This document shows positions 61,788 to 64,000 of a stretch of DNA of 64,000 nucleotides, piece by piece. The stretch lies in NCBI GenBank assembly GCA_963666805.2, contig CAXXWR010000003.1, positions 124,001 to 188,000 on the forward strand. Direction: 5' to 3'. The notes under the pieces are model-generated. The model searched no databases and was not told the origin of the DNA. It saw only the letters and a program-made list of their open reading frames with translations. How positions within the stretch are numbered: the stretch's first letter is position 1; each line of letters opens with the position of its first letter. This DNA is from Fusibacter sp963666805. GTDB taxonomy: Bacteria > Bacillota > Clostridia > Peptostreptococcales > Acidaminobacteraceae. The translations under genes and the position numbers were made by a program.

Positions 61788-62807
61788 CTATTTTGAAAAG
61801 TCGATTGCCTTACATGTCCCTCCCTCAAAGAGATAGGGATAGTCAATTTCTTTTACATTGATTTCGCCTTCTTTAGGATTTATCCCTTCAATTTGCCCAA
61901 TAAGCTCATCGACCATTTTATCAATCCAAAAAATATAAGGTTGATTAACTGTTGACAATTGCGGATGAATTTGTTTGCCTAAAGGCAATCCATCGTAACC
62001 CATAAGTGATAAATCATCTGGAACTTTAACACCTCTTTGTCCCAAATGAATCAAGCTTCCAATGGCTAATTCATCAGACACACAAAAGAGGGCCGTCGGC
62101 AGTTCATCTAGACTCAACAATTGGTTCACCAAAGAATAACTGTTTTCAATCGTTGGTCCATTAAAAAAGAACCATTTTCTATGATTGGGAATCTCAGCTT
62201 CATTAAGTGCCTTTAAAAACCCTTCATAACGTGCAAATAAGTAATGTCCTTGAGGGGCATTAGAAAAAAAACCGCCAACTTTTCGATGTCCCAACTTAAT
62301 CAAGTGTTGAGTGGCTTTATAGGCTGCCTCACAGTTAATATCATAATAACTAACATTTTTAATAATCGGTTCTGACTGTATAAACGGTAAGTCTACTTTG
62401 CTGTAGATTCTTTTGCTTAAGGCTGGGGGAATGTAAAAAAGGGCGATGACACCATCAATTTGTTTGGCTTCAAGTTCTTCAAAGACATTAATCTTGTCTT
62501 GATCGGCTTTGCCAACAAGATTGATAACCGCCTGATAACCCCTATGAGATAAAAATTCAGTAATAACCGGTAACAACATCGCTTGAAACTGATTAATGTT
62601 GTCTTCAATAAGAATACAAATCATAAACGATCGCTTATTAACAAGCACTCTTGCAAAAGTATTGGGATAGTACTTGTACTTAATAACCGTATTTAAGACC
62701 CGCTGTTCTAGGGCTTGACTTACCGGTTTAGACTTGTTCAGTACACGTGAAACGGTTGCTGTTGAGACGCCCGCTTTCTTGGCTATAAATTTAATGTCTA
62801 CTTTCAT
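61788..62807 (-). CDS. LacI-family regulator
   Basis: 339 residues. N-terminal LacI helix-turn-helix (about 5-50; IAKKAGVSTATVSRVLNKS) and a periplasmic-binding-like effector domain (about 60-330; DLSLMGYDGLPLG is typical). Divergent from a GPH sugar transporter gene with a shared 126-base region carrying a central-CG operator-like sequence. It therefore probably controls that transporter in response to its sugar. AAGGAGG precedes the ATG. Confidence 0.9.
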   Translation of the reverse strand: MKVDIKFIAKKAGVSTATVSRVLNKSKPVSQALEQRVLNTVIKYKYYPNTFARVLVNKRSFMICILIEDNINQFQAMLLPVITEFLSHRGYQAVINLVGKADQDKINVFEELEAKQIDGVIALFYIPPALSKRIYSKVDLPFIQSEPIIKNVSYYDINCEAAYKATQHLIKLGHRKVGGFFSNAPQGHYLFARYEGFLKALNEAEIPNHRKWFFFNGPTIENSYSLVNQLLSLDELPTALFCVSDELAIGSLIHLGQRGVKVPDDLSLMGYDGLPLGKQIHPQLSTVNQPYIFWIDKMVDELIGQIEGINPKEGEINVKEIDYPYLFEGGTCKAIDFSK

Positions 62808-62849
62808 TTTAACCTCCTTATCAAAAATTATATGCCTATTGACTTGAAA

Positions 62850-62863
62850 TGTAAACGTTTTCC
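62850..62863. promoter_or_regulatory. LacI-type or cre-like operator
   Basis: TGTAAACGTTTTCC has the AAACGTTT core with central CG of LacI/CcpA-family sites and lies just upstream of a TATAAT (62871-62876) for the plus-strand transporter. Confidence 0.5.
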
Positions 62864-62900
62864 CGTAAGATATAATTAGATCATGTGCACAAAATAATAT

Positions 62901-62914
62901 GGTAGTCGACTACC
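62901..62914. promoter_or_regulatory. 14-base palindrome in the GPH transporter leader
   Basis: GGTAGTCGACTACC is a perfect palindrome without spacer, between the -10 box and the ribosome site. Possible second operator for the LacI-type protein. Confidence 0.45.
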
Positions 62915-62933
62915 CACTTAAAGGGAGAATTTT

Positions 62934-64000
62934 ATGCGTTCACAATTATCTAAAAAGGAACTCATTAGTTTTATGCTTTTTTGTTGGGGTACTGCACTTT
63001 TTTATCAATTTGCAACAAATTATATTAGTATTTTTGCAACAGACTTAGGAATCACAGCAGCTTCAGTTGCCTTTATTGCTGCTATTGCTCAAATATGGGA
63101 TGCTGTCAATGATCCCATTTTCGGAACAATGGTTGATAATATCCATCTTAAATCAGGGAAATACAAACCTTGGATTAAAATGGCATCCATTTTCCTCCCC
63201 CTCTCTGCTCTATTTTTATTTACCCTCCCAATGAACTTATCACCACGCGCTAAGTTTATCTGGGTATTAATAGGTTATATAGTTTATAGAACAGCATTTA
63301 CCATGGCTGACATTCCTCAATTTGGAATGGTAAATGTCTTAACCAAAGATGTGCAAGAAAGAAATGTCATCATGGGGGTTAGAAATATAAGTGGCATATT
63401 GGCAGTAACCCTTGTTGCGGTTGCAGGTCCTTTTATGTACATGACTTATGGCTGGGCTAAAACGGGAATTCTATTTGCTGTGATTGGCTTTATTATGATG
63501 TTCCCCCTTCATCGGGTCATTAAAGAAAAAGTTCACCCTAGCCAAGGGGGGCACTTTAAATTCACAGAAGTCATCGGCATTATTAAATCCAATCGCTTCT
63601 TTATTATTTTCTTTTTAGGCGTTATCATTAGTCAAGCGACCAATGCCATCTTAATTATATTGGCCTATTTTTCAAGATACTGTTTGGGCAGTGATGCGCT
63701 TACGACATTGGTCTTCTTGTTGGTGCTTATTCCAACCTTTGTTGTGGCAACCCTATTGCCTGCACTTCAAGCCAAGGTAGACAAGTACCATTTACTTATG
63801 ATCAGTTTAATCGGTTCAGCAGTTCTGGGTATCATCCACTATTTTATGGGGTATTCAAACTTTATTGTCTTTTGTATTATGATGCTAATAAGAGGTATTT
63901 TCATTGGTTCACAAGCCATGTTAATCTTTACATTTACGCCTAATATCGTAGAATATGGTCACTTTAAAACAGGCAGAAGAGTTGAAGCACTTTATTTTTC
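62934..64000 (+). CDS. GPH-family sugar:cation symporter, 3' end beyond the window
   Basis: The first 355 codons of a MelB/GPH-type carrier. The signature loop IWDAVNDPIFGTMVDN and following KSGKYKPWIK are present, and hydrophobic segments follow at regular intervals. AAGGGAG lies seven bases upstream of the ATG. Divergently transcribed from the LacI gene, so it is probably the first gene of a glycoside-utilisation operon continuing to the right. The substrate is not evident. Confidence 0.88.
   Translation, partial: MRSQLSKKELISFMLFCWGTALFYQFATNYISIFATDLGITAASVAFIAAIAQIWDAVNDPIFGTMVDNIHLKSGKYKPWIKMASIFLPLSALFLFTLPMNLSPRAKFIWVLIGYIVYRTAFTMADIPQFGMVNVLTKDVQERNVIMGVRNISGILAVTLVAVAGPFMYMTYGWAKTGILFAVIGFIMMFPLHRVIKEKVHPSQGGHFKFTEVIGIIKSNRFFIIFFLGVIISQATNAILIILAYFSRYCLGSDALTTLVFLLVLIPTFVVATLLPALQAKVDKYHLLMISLIGSAVLGIIHYFMGYSNFIVFCIMMLIRGIFIGSQAMLIFTFTPNIVEYGHFKTGRRVEALYF

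Overview
The window comes from a low-GC, obligately anaerobic-type Firmicute, most likely a member of the Clostridia. The evidence is AT-rich intergenic DNA, AGGAGG-type ribosome binding sites throughout, SLH-domain surface protein, flavin-based lipoprotein reductase, sigma-54 regulators next to fermentative acid-metabolism genes, and Gram-positive lipoprotein signal peptides. No rRNA, tRNA, CRISPR array, prophage or insertion sequence was seen. Species cannot be assigned from the sequence alone.

Layout, left to right. (1) 1-4740: a beta-keto acid cleavage enzyme (BKACE) gene cut by the window edge, its sigma-54 activator, an RpiR-type regulator and an FMN/FAD lipoprotein reductase. (2) 4858-7603: a MATE exporter and a GHKL sensor kinase. 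(3) 7753-13258: a uronate operon (GH2 hydrolase, GPH transporter, uxuA, uxuB), followed upstream by a decayed gene and an orphan LytTR response regulator. (4) 14788-20674: an LDH-family dehydrogenase, then an AtuA/DUF4387/CitMHS acid-utilisation operon with a sigma-54 promoter, three matching upstream palindromes and its own sigma-54 activator. (5) 20856-26409: a uridine-kinase-like P-loop protein and a TroA/MntA-type metal ABC operon headed by a DtxR-family regulator, with a DtxR-like and a Fur-family-like operator. (6) 26606-33154: a MetE-like methyltransferase, a cytoplasmic 5'-nucleotidase and a phnCDEE transporter. (7) 33594-43446: acetyltransferase, oleate hydratase with TetR regulator, HAD phosphatase, SLH protein, Nramp transporter, chemoreceptor. 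(8) 43719-47278: a glycine-betaine ABC operon carrying one unrecognised gene. (9) 47419-55903: an aldo/keto reductase and the most unusual locus. (10) 56080-64000: a second chemoreceptor, an alpha/beta-hydrolase plus LuxR/DUF2087 regulator pair, an antibiotic-resistance-type ABC-F protein with an attenuating leader, a LacI regulator and a divergent GPH sugar transporter running off the edge.

The most interesting locus is 48426-55903. An iron-chelate ABC transporter (lipoprotein, two FecCD permeases, FepC-like ATPase) is interrupted, between permease and ATPase, by three tightly coupled genes of the nitrogenase superfamily: a NifH-like ATPase with both cluster cysteines, a 428-residue component-1-like protein with the three conserved cysteines, and a 147-residue protein that looks like only the first component-1 domain with every cluster cysteine replaced. 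Fur-like boxes precede both the lipoprotein gene and an adjacent AraC regulator. My inference is an iron-starvation-induced uptake system that couples import of a metal chelate to ATP-driven low-potential reduction of it, not nitrogen fixation.

Many transcription units end in clear rho-independent terminators, and several of these sit inside operons (after phnD and after the iron-chelate lipoprotein gene), where they would make the binding protein more abundant than the membrane parts.
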